A DNA stretch of 41,390 nucleotides from Atopobium sp. UBA1382 (lineage in GTDB: Bacteria; Actinomycetota; Coriobacteriia; Coriobacteriales; Atopobiaceae): positions 16,498 to 57,887 of the forward strand of contig DBQY01000002.1 in the NCBI GenBank assembly GCA_002305805.1, written 5' to 3'. The notes beneath the pieces are model-generated. The model had not been told where the DNA came from. It made no database searches and saw only the letters and a list, made by a program, of their open reading frames with translations. Made by a program: the position numbers and the translations under genes. Below are positions 7,092 to 15,379 of the stretch, in pieces. How positions within the stretch are numbered: the stretch's first letter is position 1; each line of letters opens with the position of its first letter.

Positions 7092-7122
7092 TGAACCCAA
7101 ACCATTCCGCGGTTTGGGTTCA
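7092..7122 (+). terminator. Hairpin downstream of tRNA-Leu
   Basis: A perfect 12-bp stem, TGAACCCAAACC (7092-7103) and GGTTTGGGTTCA (7111-7122), 21 bases after the tRNA. The T-tract is poor (TCGTTGG). The sequence GTGAACCCAAACC recurs in direct orientation at 7210-7222 in the otherwise gene-free stretch 7071-7240. That stretch is also more AT-rich than its surroundings (7145-7180). Confidence 0.5.
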
Positions 7123-7240
7123 TCGTTGGACGAGAAGCGCCCTCATAATTAACTTATCTAACCTACTACCTGCGGTTTTTCAGAACGAAAGACGCCCTTG
7201 CCCGCGACGGTGAACCCAAACCTCGGTGAGGGAGGGCCGT

Positions 7241-7876
7241 CTAGCGGAGGAAGGGGTTCACGGCGAGCTCGCGCGCCATCGTCGTGGCAGGACCATGGCC
7301 GCAGACCAGCGTGGTATCGGGGGCGATCTCCGCGGCCATGCGCGCGAGCGACGCCATGATGGTCTCCTCGTCCCCGCCCTTGAGGTCGGTGCGCCCGTGA
7401 CTGCCGGGGAAGAGCGTGTCGCCCACAAAGGCCACGCCCTCGGCGCTGCCGCCGCCCACGAGCACGATGCCGCCCGGCGTGTGCCCAGGGGTCTCCATGA
7501 CGGTGAAGGTCGCCGTGCCCACGCGCAGCACGTCACCCTCGGCGAGCGTGCGGTCGGGGTCCGGAGCATTCTCGTCGTAGCTGCGGCCGACCTCGCTCAT
7601 CTCGCCCGCGTGGCGCGCAAGCTCGACGTCTGCCGCGTGAATCGCAAAGGGGGCACCCGTGGCGCGCGTGAGGGCTGCCACGCCGCCCACGTGGTCGCCG
7701 TGGCCGTGCGTGGCCGCGACGCATGTGACGCGCACGTCATCGAGGACGGTCGCCAGCTGGTCCCCCGAGCCGCCCGGGTCCACGACGAGGCACTCCCCGT
7801 CGCTCACGTAGGCAAGGCAGTTGGTCTGGAGCGGCGTAACCACGTAACGCCGCAGCTCGTCGTTCTTCTCGCCCAT
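7241..7876 (-). CDS. Metallo-beta-lactamase-fold hydrolase (glyoxalase II / YcbL-like)
   Basis: 211 residues. It carries the metal-binding signature THGHGDH at about residues 56-62 (THxHxDH), a later ETPGHTPGG supplying a histidine ligand, GDTLFPGSHGRTDL supplying the bridging aspartate, and a C-terminal CGHGPATT. This fits a small zinc-dependent thioesterase of the glyoxalase II family; the exact substrate is unknown. ATG 7876 overlaps the stop of the upstream RSH gene by one base, so it is translated by coupling as the last gene of the recJ-rsh operon. A GTG at 7879 is an alternative start. The link with (p)ppGpp metabolism is positional only. Confidence 0.9.
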   Translation of the reverse strand: MGEKNDELRRYVVTPLQTNCLAYVSDGECLVVDPGGSGDQLATVLDDVRVTCVAATHGHGDHVGGVAALTRATGAPFAIHAADVELARHAGEMSEVGRSYDENAPDPDRTLAEGDVLRVGTATFTVMETPGHTPGGIVLVGGGSAEGVAFVGDTLFPGSHGRTDLKGGDEETIMASLARMAAEIAPDTTLVCGHGPATTMARELAVNPFLR

Positions 7877-10296
7877 CACTTCACCCGCTGCTTCATCTGG
7901 TTGGCGCCCTCGCCGGGCATGATGCGGCGCGCGTCAAAGACAGAGGGGACGCGGCTCACGGCAGAGAGCAGCACGTCGAGCAGGCTCGCGTCCGAGATGG
8001 CCACGAGGAAGCGGAGGCGCGCCACGCCCTGCGCCGAGGTCTGCGTCGCGGCGGAGAGGATGTTTGCCCCCGCATCGCCGATGGCGACGGTGATGTCCTT
8101 GAGCAGGCCCATGCGGTCGGTTGCCTCGACGACGATCTCAACGCGGAACTCCGTTGCGCCCGAGGTGTCCCAGGCGACCTCGATCATGCGGTCCGGGTTG
8201 CGCATGAGGTCGGAGACGTTGGGGCAGTTGGCCCGGTGCACCGAGACCCCGCGCCCGCGCGTGACAAAGCCCACGATCTCGTCGCCGGCCACCGGGTTGC
8301 AGCAGTGCGCGAGATGGACGAGAAGGTCGGGGTCCCCCTTGACGACCACGCCGCAGTTGCTGCGCTTGCGCCGTCCCTTGGCCGCCTGGGTGAGCGCGTA
8401 GGGCTGCATGACGGGGGCGCCACTGGCCATCGCCTGGTCGTGCGCGGCCTGCCGCCGCGCCTGCGCCGCCTGCGCCGCGAGCTGCTCGGGCGAGCCCTCC
8501 TCGAGAATCTCCTCGATGCGGTTTGCCGCCTGCTTGACGGAGATCTTCCCGTTGTGAACGTTGGCGAAGAGGTCGTCCGAGCTACGCAGCTCGAACTGCT
8601 CGCACACGCGCTCGATCGCCTTGACCGTGCGACGCGTGGAGATGCCATAGCCGCGCTTGCGCAGCTCGTGTGCGAGCTCGGTGCGACCCTGCTCGGCGTC
8701 GTCGTTCTTGGTCTGCGTGGAGAAATACTTGCGAATCTTTGCGCGGCTCGAGGGCATGGCGACGAGCGCCATCCAGTCGCGGCTCGGCTTGGCGTTCTTG
8801 TTGGTGAGGACCTCGACGCGGTCGCCCATCTGGAGCTTGTAGGAGAGCGGGACGACCGAGCCGTTGACCTTGGCTCCCACGCAGTGGTTGCCCACCTCGG
8901 TGTGGACGGCGTAGGCAAAGTCGAGCGGCGTGGCGTCTCGCCGCAGGCTCATGACCTCGCCCTTGGGCGTGAAGACGAAGATCTCGTGCTCGAAGAGGTC
9001 GACGCGCAGGTTGTCGAGGAACTCGTGGGGGTCGTCGATGTCGTCCTCGGCAGCCCAGTCGAGGGTCTTGCGGATCCAGTTGATCGTGGAGTCGATCGCA
9101 CGGTCCTCGGCGCTCATTCGACCGCGGGAGTTGCCCTCCTTCTTGTAGAGCCAGTGGGCGGCGATGCCGTACTCGGACGCCTCGTGCATCTCCGCCGTGC
9201 GGATCTGGATCTCAATGGGCTTGCCGTCCGGGCCGACCACGGTGGTGTGCAGGCTCTGGTAGAGGTTGGCCTTGGGCGTGGCGATGTAGTCCTTGAAGCG
9301 GCCGGGCAGCGGGTTCCACAGCGAGTGGACGGCACCGAGCGCCGAGTAGCAGTCCCCCACCGTCTGCGTGATCACGCGCAGGGCTATGAGGTCGTAGATG
9401 TCGGAGAACTCGCGGCCCTTGCGCGTCATCTTCTGGTAGATGCTCCAGAGGTGCTTGGGCCTGCCGGTGATCTGGTAGCCGGTGAGTCCCGCGGACTTGA
9501 GCTCGTCGTCGAGGGTCTTGATAGCCGACTCGGTGTCCTCCTCGCGCTGGGCGCGCGAGTCCTGGACCATGCGCGCGACGCGCTGGTACTCCTCGGGCTC
9601 GAGCCAGAAGAACGCGAGGTCCTCCAACTCCCACTTGACCGACGAGATGCCCAGGCGGTCGGCGAGCGGCGCGTAGACGTCCATCGTCTCGCGCGCCTTG
9701 AAGAGCCGGCGGTCGGGCGGCAGGGCGGCGAGCGTGCGCATGTTGTGCAGGCGGTCGGCGAGCTTGATGATGACGACGCGGATGTCGCGGCTCATGGCGA
9801 GGAACATCTTGCGGAGGTTCCACGCCTGCTTGGCGTCCATCGAGGAGACCTGAATCGAAGTGAGCTTGGTCACGCCGTCCACGAGGTCGGCGACGGTCTC
9901 CCCGAAGAGCTCCGCGATCTGGTCCTTGGTCGCGGGGGTGTCCTCGACGGTGTCGTGCAGCAGGGCCGCGCAGATCGTGTCCTCGTCCATGCGCAGGTCG
10001 TGCGCCAGGATGAGCGCGACCTCGACAGGGTGGTTGATGTAGGGCTCGCCGGAGCGACGGCGCTGGTCGCGGTGGTATTCCGCGGCAAAGCGGTACGCGC
10101 GGTCAACCTTCTCGCACCCCTCCTCGTCGAGATAGGCGGAGCAGGCGGACTGGAGGAGACGGAAGTTCGCGGCGTCGGGCGCACTCCGCTTTGCCCGCTT
10201 TGCCTCGGAGAGAGGCTGCGGCGCCTCGACCTGCGGCGTGCCGGCCTGCATCGAGGCGGGCTGCGGCGCCCTGACCTCGTTCTCGCTCATGCTCAT
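7876..10296 (-). CDS. relA: Bifunctional (p)ppGpp synthetase/hydrolase (RSH family)
   Basis: 806 residues with the full RSH order. After a ~40-residue Ala/Pro-rich lead, the HD hydrolase domain follows (YINHPVEVALILAH at about 86-99; ALLHDTVEDT at about 111-120). Then come the synthetase domain (TGRPKHLWSIYQKMTRKG; YDLIALRVI), a TGS domain (IFVFTPKGEVMSLRRDATPL), a zinc-finger/helical part (HCCNPVAGDEIVGF) and a C-terminal ACT domain (DRMGLLKDITVAIGDAGANI). The intact HD motif suggests both synthesis and hydrolysis of the alarmone. It lies 19 bases after the recJ-helicase stop, with GGGGGAG before the ATG, and forms one operon with its neighbours. A second ATG two codons later is equally possible as start. 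Confidence 0.95.
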   Translation of the reverse strand: MSMSENEVRAPQPASMQAGTPQVEAPQPLSEAKRAKRSAPDAANFRLLQSACSAYLDEEGCEKVDRAYRFAAEYHRDQRRRSGEPYINHPVEVALILAHDLRMDEDTICAALLHDTVEDTPATKDQIAELFGETVADLVDGVTKLTSIQVSSMDAKQAWNLRKMFLAMSRDIRVVIIKLADRLHNMRTLAALPPDRRLFKARETMDVYAPLADRLGISSVKWELEDLAFFWLEPEEYQRVARMVQDSRAQREEDTESAIKTLDDELKSAGLTGYQITGRPKHLWSIYQKMTRKGREFSDIYDLIALRVITQTVGDCYSALGAVHSLWNPLPGRFKDYIATPKANLYQSLHTTVVGPDGKPIEIQIRTAEMHEASEYGIAAHWLYKKEGNSRGRMSAEDRAIDSTINWIRKTLDWAAEDDIDDPHEFLDNLRVDLFEHEIFVFTPKGEVMSLRRDATPLDFAYAVHTEVGNHCVGAKVNGSVVPLSYKLQMGDRVEVLTNKNAKPSRDWMALVAMPSSRAKIRKYFSTQTKNDDAEQGRTELAHELRKRGYGISTRRTVKAIERVCEQFELRSSDDLFANVHNGKISVKQAANRIEEILEEGSPEQLAAQAAQARRQAAHDQAMASGAPVMQPYALTQAAKGRRKRSNCGVVVKGDPDLLVHLAHCCNPVAGDEIVGFVTRGRGVSVHRANCPNVSDLMRNPDRMIEVAWDTSGATEFRVEIVVEATDRMGLLKDITVAIGDAGANILSAATQTSAQGVARLRFLVAISDASLLDVLLSAVSRVPSVFDARRIMPGEGANQMKQRVK

Positions 10297-10315
10297 CTCG
10301 CTCCCCCTTCCCCCA

Positions 10316-13300
10316 TCAGACGATGATACCGAAGTCCGGCGAGATGGGGTGCCGGATACCGGCGAGAAGCTCGTCAGCGGGGGCGTGCAGCGCCCAGGCG
10401 CTGAAGTCCTCGAAGGCCTCGCGCGTGCGAAGGCCCTCGAGATAGCACGCGGACTGCGTGAGCTCCATGCGCGCGGGAGAGGGGGCCATGCTCACCGTGC
10501 GGGCGTCACCCCAGCCGGAGACGGAGCAGAAGCCCAGCTCCGAGAAAATCGAGAGCGCGGAGGCGACCTCCCGGGCGTCGATTGGCGAGATCGAGGCGCG
10601 CCTGGTGGCCTCCTCCGCAATCGCGACGTCATCGAGGGAGACGGATCCGCCGGAGCGCGCGAGCCGCATGAGCGTGCGATAGACCAGAACGAGGTCGTCG
10701 CGAGACGGCGCGGCAGAGGAGAGGATGCGCTGGCCGAGCGCTACGTCACGAGCGCCAAAGAGCAGGTGAACCGTGGCCTCGTCGCCGTCGCGCCCGGCGC
10801 GACCGCTCATCTGGTTGAACTCGACGCGGCCGAACGGCAGGCCAAAGAGCGCGACGTGACGGATGCCGGGGAGGTTCACCCCCTCGCCAAAGGCGCTCGT
10901 GGAGACGACGCAGGAGAGGTCGCCGCCGCGGAAGGCCCGCTCGACGCGGGCGCGCGTCGGGCGAGGGAGCCCGGCATGGTAGAACGCCGTGCGAGCAGCG
11001 AGCTCGGGGATTCGGTGCCGCAACGTGCGCACGAGGGAGACGGCCTGGTCGCGAGACGGCACGTACACCACGCACTTCTCGCCCCGTGCAACGATGCTCA
11101 CGAGAGCCGCCTCTCGATCGCGCAGCTCGCGGCCGTCATCGACCAGGAGATTCTCGCGGCACGACAGGTCCAGCACCACGTCCTCGCGCTCAATGCCCGC
11201 CAGCGTGCAGATGCGCGCCGCCACATCGGGCGCGGCGGTCGCCGTGACGGCGAGCGTCGGCGGGTCGCCGAGGTCGGCACGAACGGCGGGGAGCTCGAGG
11301 TAGGCCTCACGGCTCCCGGGCGCGGCGAGTCCGGCGTGATGCGCCTCGTCGATGACGAGAAACCCGACGCGCCCCGAACGGGCGAAGTCGACTCGATGGA
11401 TGGCGAGAAACTCGGGCGTGGTGAGGACGATGTCCGCGGCACCGCTCGCGAGCGCGTCAAAGACGCGGGCGCGCTCGGGTCCGGGTGTCTCCCCGGTGAC
11501 GACCTCGGTTGCCACGCCCATGTCGGCAAGCTGCTCGCGCAGATGGAACGCCTGGTCGGCGACAAGCGCACGCAGGGGGTAGACGAACACGCTCGCGCGA
11601 CCGCGCGAGACGGCCTCACGCGCGGCGTGGAGCTGGAAGATGAGTGACTTCCCGCGCCCCGTGGCCATGACGGCGAGGCACGAGCGGCCCGCCGAGAGCG
11701 TCTCGAGAGCGCGCTCCTGCGCGGGGAGCAGGGCGCGGTCGCCGATGAGCTGGCGCCGCAGCACGTCCGTCAGCTCGTCGGAACCCAGCCGCGCAAGCGC
11801 GGAGCGACGGTCGGGCGCCGGCGTGTCATGGCTCCCGGACGTGACGGGGTCGTCCCCCGCGAGCGGGGCGTCGTCCTCCACCGTTGCGGCATCGGAGTCG
11901 CCGCCGTCACGGAGCAGCAGGTCCTTGACCATGAGCTTGGGCTTGGTCCGACCCTGCCAGGTCTCGTTCACCGCCTCGAAGACGATGTCCACGACGCCGT
12001 CCCAGGCGCAGGCGCGCTCCGCGTCCGGGGCGCGGAAGTAGATGGCAGGAACCGAGCTGACACCGTCGGTGGCAACGAAGCGCAAGTGGGAGAGGTCGGC
12101 CCCCACGCAGGCACGATTGCGCGTGGTGACGCCGCACACGGCGAGCATCGGGCGCTTGTTCCCCTGCCCAAAGGGCTGGAGCCGCTCCAGGGCGTCGATC
12201 GTCTCCACGGTGAGCTCGGAGAGCGCGACCGTGGCCGTGACCTCGCCGACGTCCTCGAACTGCTCGGCGGGAAGCTTGGCGAGCTCCGAGGACAGACGTG
12301 AGCGGAACTCGTCCAGGCGGTTGGCCTCGCAGGTGACGCCCACCGCGCCCGCATGCCCGCCAAAGCGCACGAGCATGTCTGAGCACTGCTCGACGGCGTG
12401 GAAGAGGTCGACCGAGCCGACCGAGCGGCCGGACCCGCGTGCGATGCCGTCGGAGATCGAGAAGACGATCGAGGGGACGTGATAGCGGTTCACGAGGCGA
12501 GACGCCACGATGCCCTTCACGCCCTCGTGCCATCCCTCTCCCCCGACCACGACGACGCGACCGCCGTCAAAGGTGCGCGCCGCCTCGTCCAGAGCCGCGT
12601 CGGCGAGCGCGGACTCGACCTCGCGACGCTCGGCGTTGACGGACTCCAGCCGCGCCGCGAGCACGGCGGCCTCCGAGGGGTCGTTGGTGAGCAGGAGCTC
12701 GAGAGCCACGTCGGTCGACCCCATGCGCCCCGCGGCATTGAGGCGCGGGATGATCGAGAACGGGAGGTCGTCGGGGCGAACCGAGGCCAGGTCGCACCCC
12801 GCGGTGGCCGCAAGGGCCACGAGCCCGGGGCGCGTGGATCGGCGCATGCGGGAGACACCCTCGGCGACGAGCGCGCGGTTCTCGCCCGCGAGAAGCATCA
12901 TGTCGGAGAGGGTACCGAGCGCCGCAACATCGACGTAGGAGCGCCAGAGCTCCGGACGGCCCCTGCGTCGCCCGAGCTCGCAGACGAGCTTGAGGGCGAC
13001 CCCCGCACCGGCGAGCTCACGCGAGGGGCACGTGCACGAGAGCTTGGGGTCGACGACCGGCACGCCCACGGGAACGAGGTCCGCCGGCTCGTGATGGTCG
13101 GTCACGACAACGTCCACGCCGCTCTCGGCGAGCCACGCGACCTCGTTCGCAGCCGCGATGCCGTTATCTACGGTGACCAGGAGATCGGGGTCGCATGACT
13201 CCGCGACGCGCGCGAGCGCCTCGCGCGAGAGGCCGTACCCCTCGCCGAAGCGATGCGGAATGAACGGGTGGACCGCTCCCCCGAGCTCGCGCAGGGCGAG

Positions 13301-13612
13301 CGTGAGCAGGCAGGCCGACGTCATGCCATCGACGTCGAAGTCTCCGAAGACGGCGATGGTCTCGCCCGCGTCGAGCGCCCGTTCGAGACGGTCGGCGGCG
13401 TCCCCCATACCGGGAATGAGCAGGGGATCCTCCCAGGAGGCGTCGAGGGAGGGCTCGAGAAAGGCCCGCGCGTCATCGGGATCCGCATGCCCACGGGCCA
13501 CGAGGACGCGGGCAAGAAGCGGAGCGATCCCCAGCTCAGCTGCAAGGGCGCGCTCCGAGCGCTCGTCGGAGGGCGGCACCGTCCATCGGCGGCTCTGTGC
13601 CAGGCCGCCCAT
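10316..13612 (-). CDS. recJ: RecJ ssDNA exonuclease fused to a RecQ-like SF2 helicase
   Basis: 1098 residues, about twice a usual RecJ. The first ~570 residues are RecJ: DFDVDGMTS at 91-99, VDNG at 148-151, DHH at 172-174, RLNAAGRMGS near 290, the DHHA1 motif GGHAGAVG at 418-425, and an OB-like C-domain. A linker of about 40 residues follows. The C-terminal part is a superfamily 2 helicase: Walker A ATGRGKS (650-656), DEAH (755-758), VTATA (789-793) and motif VI QMSGRAGRDG (934-943), with a short helical tail. RecJ degrades 5'-ended single strands and RecQ unwinds ahead of it in RecF-pathway repair, so fusing them is functionally coherent. ATG 13612 follows GGGAGG by 9 bases. It is the first gene of the operon with the RSH and hydrolase genes. 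Confidence 0.93.
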   Translation of the reverse strand: MGGLAQSRRWTVPPSDERSERALAAELGIAPLLARVLVARGHADPDDARAFLEPSLDASWEDPLLIPGMGDAADRLERALDAGETIAVFGDFDVDGMTSACLLTLALRELGGAVHPFIPHRFGEGYGLSREALARVAESCDPDLLVTVDNGIAAANEVAWLAESGVDVVVTDHHEPADLVPVGVPVVDPKLSCTCPSRELAGAGVALKLVCELGRRRGRPELWRSYVDVAALGTLSDMMLLAGENRALVAEGVSRMRRSTRPGLVALAATAGCDLASVRPDDLPFSIIPRLNAAGRMGSTDVALELLLTNDPSEAAVLAARLESVNAERREVESALADAALDEAARTFDGGRVVVVGGEGWHEGVKGIVASRLVNRYHVPSIVFSISDGIARGSGRSVGSVDLFHAVEQCSDMLVRFGGHAGAVGVTCEANRLDEFRSRLSSELAKLPAEQFEDVGEVTATVALSELTVETIDALERLQPFGQGNKRPMLAVCGVTTRNRACVGADLSHLRFVATDGVSSVPAIYFRAPDAERACAWDGVVDIVFEAVNETWQGRTKPKLMVKDLLLRDGGDSDAATVEDDAPLAGDDPVTSGSHDTPAPDRRSALARLGSDELTDVLRRQLIGDRALLPAQERALETLSAGRSCLAVMATGRGKSLIFQLHAAREAVSRGRASVFVYPLRALVADQAFHLREQLADMGVATEVVTGETPGPERARVFDALASGAADIVLTTPEFLAIHRVDFARSGRVGFLVIDEAHHAGLAAPGSREAYLELPAVRADLGDPPTLAVTATAAPDVAARICTLAGIEREDVVLDLSCRENLLVDDGRELRDREAALVSIVARGEKCVVYVPSRDQAVSLVRTLRHRIPELAARTAFYHAGLPRPTRARVERAFRGGDLSCVVSTSAFGEGVNLPGIRHVALFGLPFGRVEFNQMSGRAGRDGDEATVHLLFGARDVALGQRILSSAAPSRDDLVLVYRTLMRLARSGGSVSLDDVAIAEEATRRASISPIDAREVASALSIFSELGFCSVSGWGDARTVSMAPSPARMELTQSACYLEGLRTREAFEDFSAWALHAPADELLAGIRHPISPDFGIIV

Positions 13613-13613
13613 G

Positions 13614-13694
13614 TCAGCGAACCTCCCGAGCCATGGTGCGGACGGGCCATCGCCCGGCAGCGCGTGCCGGGACCAAGTTCTTCTCGTTTGTCAT
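13614..13694 (-). CDS. Possible 26-residue leader peptide upstream of recJ
   Basis: An ATG at 13694 opens 26 codons (MTNEKNLVPARAAG...) ending in TGA two bases before the recJ-helicase ATG, a spacing that would allow translational coupling. The ribosome binding site is weak and I recognise no family. The frame includes a short GC inverted repeat (GCCCGGCAGC region). It could be chance in a gap of 170 bases. Confidence 0.2.
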   Translation of the reverse strand: MTNEKNLVPARAAGRWPVRTMAREVR

Positions 13695-13748
13695 CTCTGT
13701 GCTCTCGTGCGGGTGGGCGCCAAGCGCCTCGACTGTTGATCGCCCTCG

Positions 13749-13772
13749 ATTGTACCAGAGGCACCGGACGTC
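13749..13772 (-). promoter_or_regulatory. Candidate promoter of the recJ-rsh-hydrolase operon
   Basis: On the minus strand a near-consensus -10 TACAAT (complement of 13749-13754) lies 137 bases before the recJ start. A TTGACG sits only 14 bases upstream of it and TTCGTT 18 bases upstream; either could act as a -35. It lies within the 170-bp gap between tgt and recJ. Confidence 0.45.
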
Positions 13773-13782
13773 AACGAAGCGG

Positions 13783-14922
13783 TTACCAGTCCCGCGCCGC
13801 CGGAGACGCCATCCAGTCGGCCAGGAAGTCCGCGTAGGTCCCGGCGATCACGGCCTCGCGCGCGCGGCGCATAAGATCGAGCAGGTAGTAGATGTTGTGC
13901 TGGGAGACGAGGATGCCGGCGAGCATCTCCTTCTGCCGCACGAGGTGATGGAGGTATGCGCGCGAGAAGCCCTGTCGGCAGACCGGGCAGTCGCACGCCT
14001 CGTCGATCGGCCGCGGGTCGTGGGTGAACCGGGCGTGGCGGAAGTTGAGGCGCCCCTCGCTCGAGAAGGCGGAGCCGGTGCGGGCGGCGCGGGTGGGCAG
14101 CACGCAGTCGAACATGTCGACGCCGCAGGCGACGGCGCGCACGAGCGTGGTCGGGTTGCCCACACCCATGAGGTAGCGGGGCTTGTTGTAGGGCATGTGC
14201 TCGGAGACGAGGGGCGCGAGGGTCTCGAACATCGTCTCGTGGTCCTCCCCCACCGAGTAGCCGCCGATCCCGTACCCCGGAAAGTCGCCGACCTCCTCGA
14301 GGTGACGCAGGCTGCGAAGGCGCAGGTCAAGATGCATGCCACCCTGGACGATGCCAAAGAGCGCCTGGTCCGGGCGCCGATGTGCCGCATAGCAGCGCTC
14401 GGCCCAGCGGCTCGAGAGCTCGACGGAGCGCTCGACCTTGCGGCGCGGGGCGGGATATCCCACGCACTGATCGAGCTGCATCACGATGTCGGCGCCCAGC
14501 TTCTGGGCGATGTCCATGTTGTCCTCGGGCGTCCAGGAGACCCACTTCCCGTCGTAGTCGACGGCCCGGAAGCGCACGCCGTCGTCGGAGAGCCTGCAGA
14601 ACTCCTCGTGCGAGAAGACCTGGAAGCCGCCGGAGTCGGTAAGGATGGGACCGTCCCAGCGCATGAAGCCGTGCAGGCCGCCCATCTCGGCCACGAGGTC
14701 CGCCCCGGGACGCATGGAGAGATGGTAGGTGTTGGCGAGCAGGATCTTGGTGCCCAGATCGTGGAGGGTGGATGGCATGAGCCCCTTGACCGTCGCCTTG
14801 GTACCCACCGGCATGAAGATCGGCGTAGGCACGTCGCCGTGAGGGGTATGGAGGACGCCCGCACGCGCGTGGGTGCCGGGGTCCTCGGCAACGATGTCAT
14901 AGGTAAAGAGGCTCTGGTCCAT
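13783..14922 (-). CDS. tgt: tRNA-guanine transglycosylase
   Basis: Exchanges guanine-34 for a 7-deazaguanine precursor (preQ1 in bacteria) in tRNAs with GUN anticodons, the entry of the queuosine modification. 379 residues, normal length. Catalytic and substrate motifs are seen in order: LANTYHLSMRPG, LTDSGGFQVFS (catalytic Asp), VMQLDQC, GIVQGGMH, GIGGYSVGE and PRYLMGVG. FDCVLPTRAARTG contains the second catalytic Asp. The zinc site is CDCPVCRQGFSRAYLHHL. The start is ATG 14922 (MDQSLFTYDIV) after GCGGAG. The open frame continues upstream to 15099 but through a perfect palindrome and non-conserved sequence. queA and queH lie a few kb away. Confidence 0.96.
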   Translation of the reverse strand: MDQSLFTYDIVAEDPGTHARAGVLHTPHGDVPTPIFMPVGTKATVKGLMPSTLHDLGTKILLANTYHLSMRPGADLVAEMGGLHGFMRWDGPILTDSGGFQVFSHEEFCRLSDDGVRFRAVDYDGKWVSWTPEDNMDIAQKLGADIVMQLDQCVGYPAPRRKVERSVELSSRWAERCYAAHRRPDQALFGIVQGGMHLDLRLRSLRHLEEVGDFPGYGIGGYSVGEDHETMFETLAPLVSEHMPYNKPRYLMGVGNPTTLVRAVACGVDMFDCVLPTRAARTGSAFSSEGRLNFRHARFTHDPRPIDEACDCPVCRQGFSRAYLHHLVRQKEMLAGILVSQHNIYYLLDLMRRAREAVIAGTYADFLADWMASPAARDW

Positions 14923-14943
14923 GCTGTCTCCGCTCGTGGAATC

Positions 14944-14979
14944 GGCTGGCGAGAGGCCCCGCGGGGCCTCTCGCCAGCC
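14944..14979. repeat. Perfect 36-bp palindrome in the tgt leader
   Basis: Arms of 18 bases, GGCTGGCGAGAGGCCCCG (14944-14961) and its exact complement (14962-14979), with no spacer. On the minus strand it lies about 20 bases upstream of the tgt start region. No T-tract follows, so a standard terminator is unlikely; it could be a repressor site or an mRNA stem. Confidence 0.75.
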
Positions 14980-15188
14980 TGCGCAATCGTAGGCACGGCA
15001 CCCCATCCTAGCTAACTTCGCGACGTCGCGCGGGCGTGCCAGAAAAAGACCGGTTTTGGGGAAACGGCGCTCGCGTGCGTCCCAGCGAGGCGAATCCAAG
15101 GGAAACCCGTGGTTGTGGGCAAATGATTTTATACAGTCCCATTATTTGAGCCCCAAGGGCCGAGAAAAGCGCCAAACTGTCAGGCATT

Positions 15189-15256
15189 CTTTGGTTTTGC
15201 ATAACAGGACGAAGCTCTTCTCGTCCACGCATCAAACTTGTTGCCCAAAACCAAAG
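15189..15256. other. Gene-free structured segment between tgt and ptsH
   Basis: The 457-base gap 14923-15379 holds no convincing gene. The part at 15100-15260 is clearly AT-richer than the rest of the window. It contains an 11-bp inverted repeat, CTTTGGTTTTG (15189-15199) with CAAAACCAAAG (15246-15256). That repeat encloses a 6-bp hairpin, GGACGA/TCGTCC (15207-15212, 15221-15226). It may be a small RNA, a leader of tgt, or foreign DNA; no promoter is convincing. Confidence 0.35.
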
Positions 15257-15323
15257 CGGGGCCCGGGAGCAGGGCAAGACGCGGCTCGTCAGATGGCGAG
15301 AAGGACTACGCGGCCGAAACATT

Positions 15324-15357
15324 AAAAACGGCCCGGCACCGCAGGGTGCCAGGCCGT
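15324..15357 (-). terminator. Intrinsic terminator of ptsH
   Basis: A 13-bp stem with one G-U pair (arms 15328-15340 and 15345-15357, loop GCAG). On the minus strand it is followed by TTTTTAAT. It is 22 bases after the HPr stop. Confidence 0.88.
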
Positions 15358-15379
15358 ACCGAGTCGGTTTTGGTGCGAC

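Noticed and set aside
7071..7240. Integrated element boundary at tRNA-Leu
   Set aside because: The short repeats do not copy the tRNA 3' end and no integrase or phage gene is present on either side.
14923..15099. N-terminal extension of tgt
   Set aside because: The extension crosses a perfect 36-bp palindrome and has no homology to the family N-terminus. ATG 14922 has a good ribosome binding site.
14923..15120. preQ1 riboswitch before tgt
   Set aside because: I looked for the small H-type pseudoknot with its A-rich tail and did not find it; only the long palindrome is evident.
15008..15322. 104-codon minus-strand frame between tgt and ptsH
   Set aside because: No ribosome binding site, odd composition (many Arg/Ser/Pro), and it overlaps inverted repeats. 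The AT-rich part is better described as non-coding.
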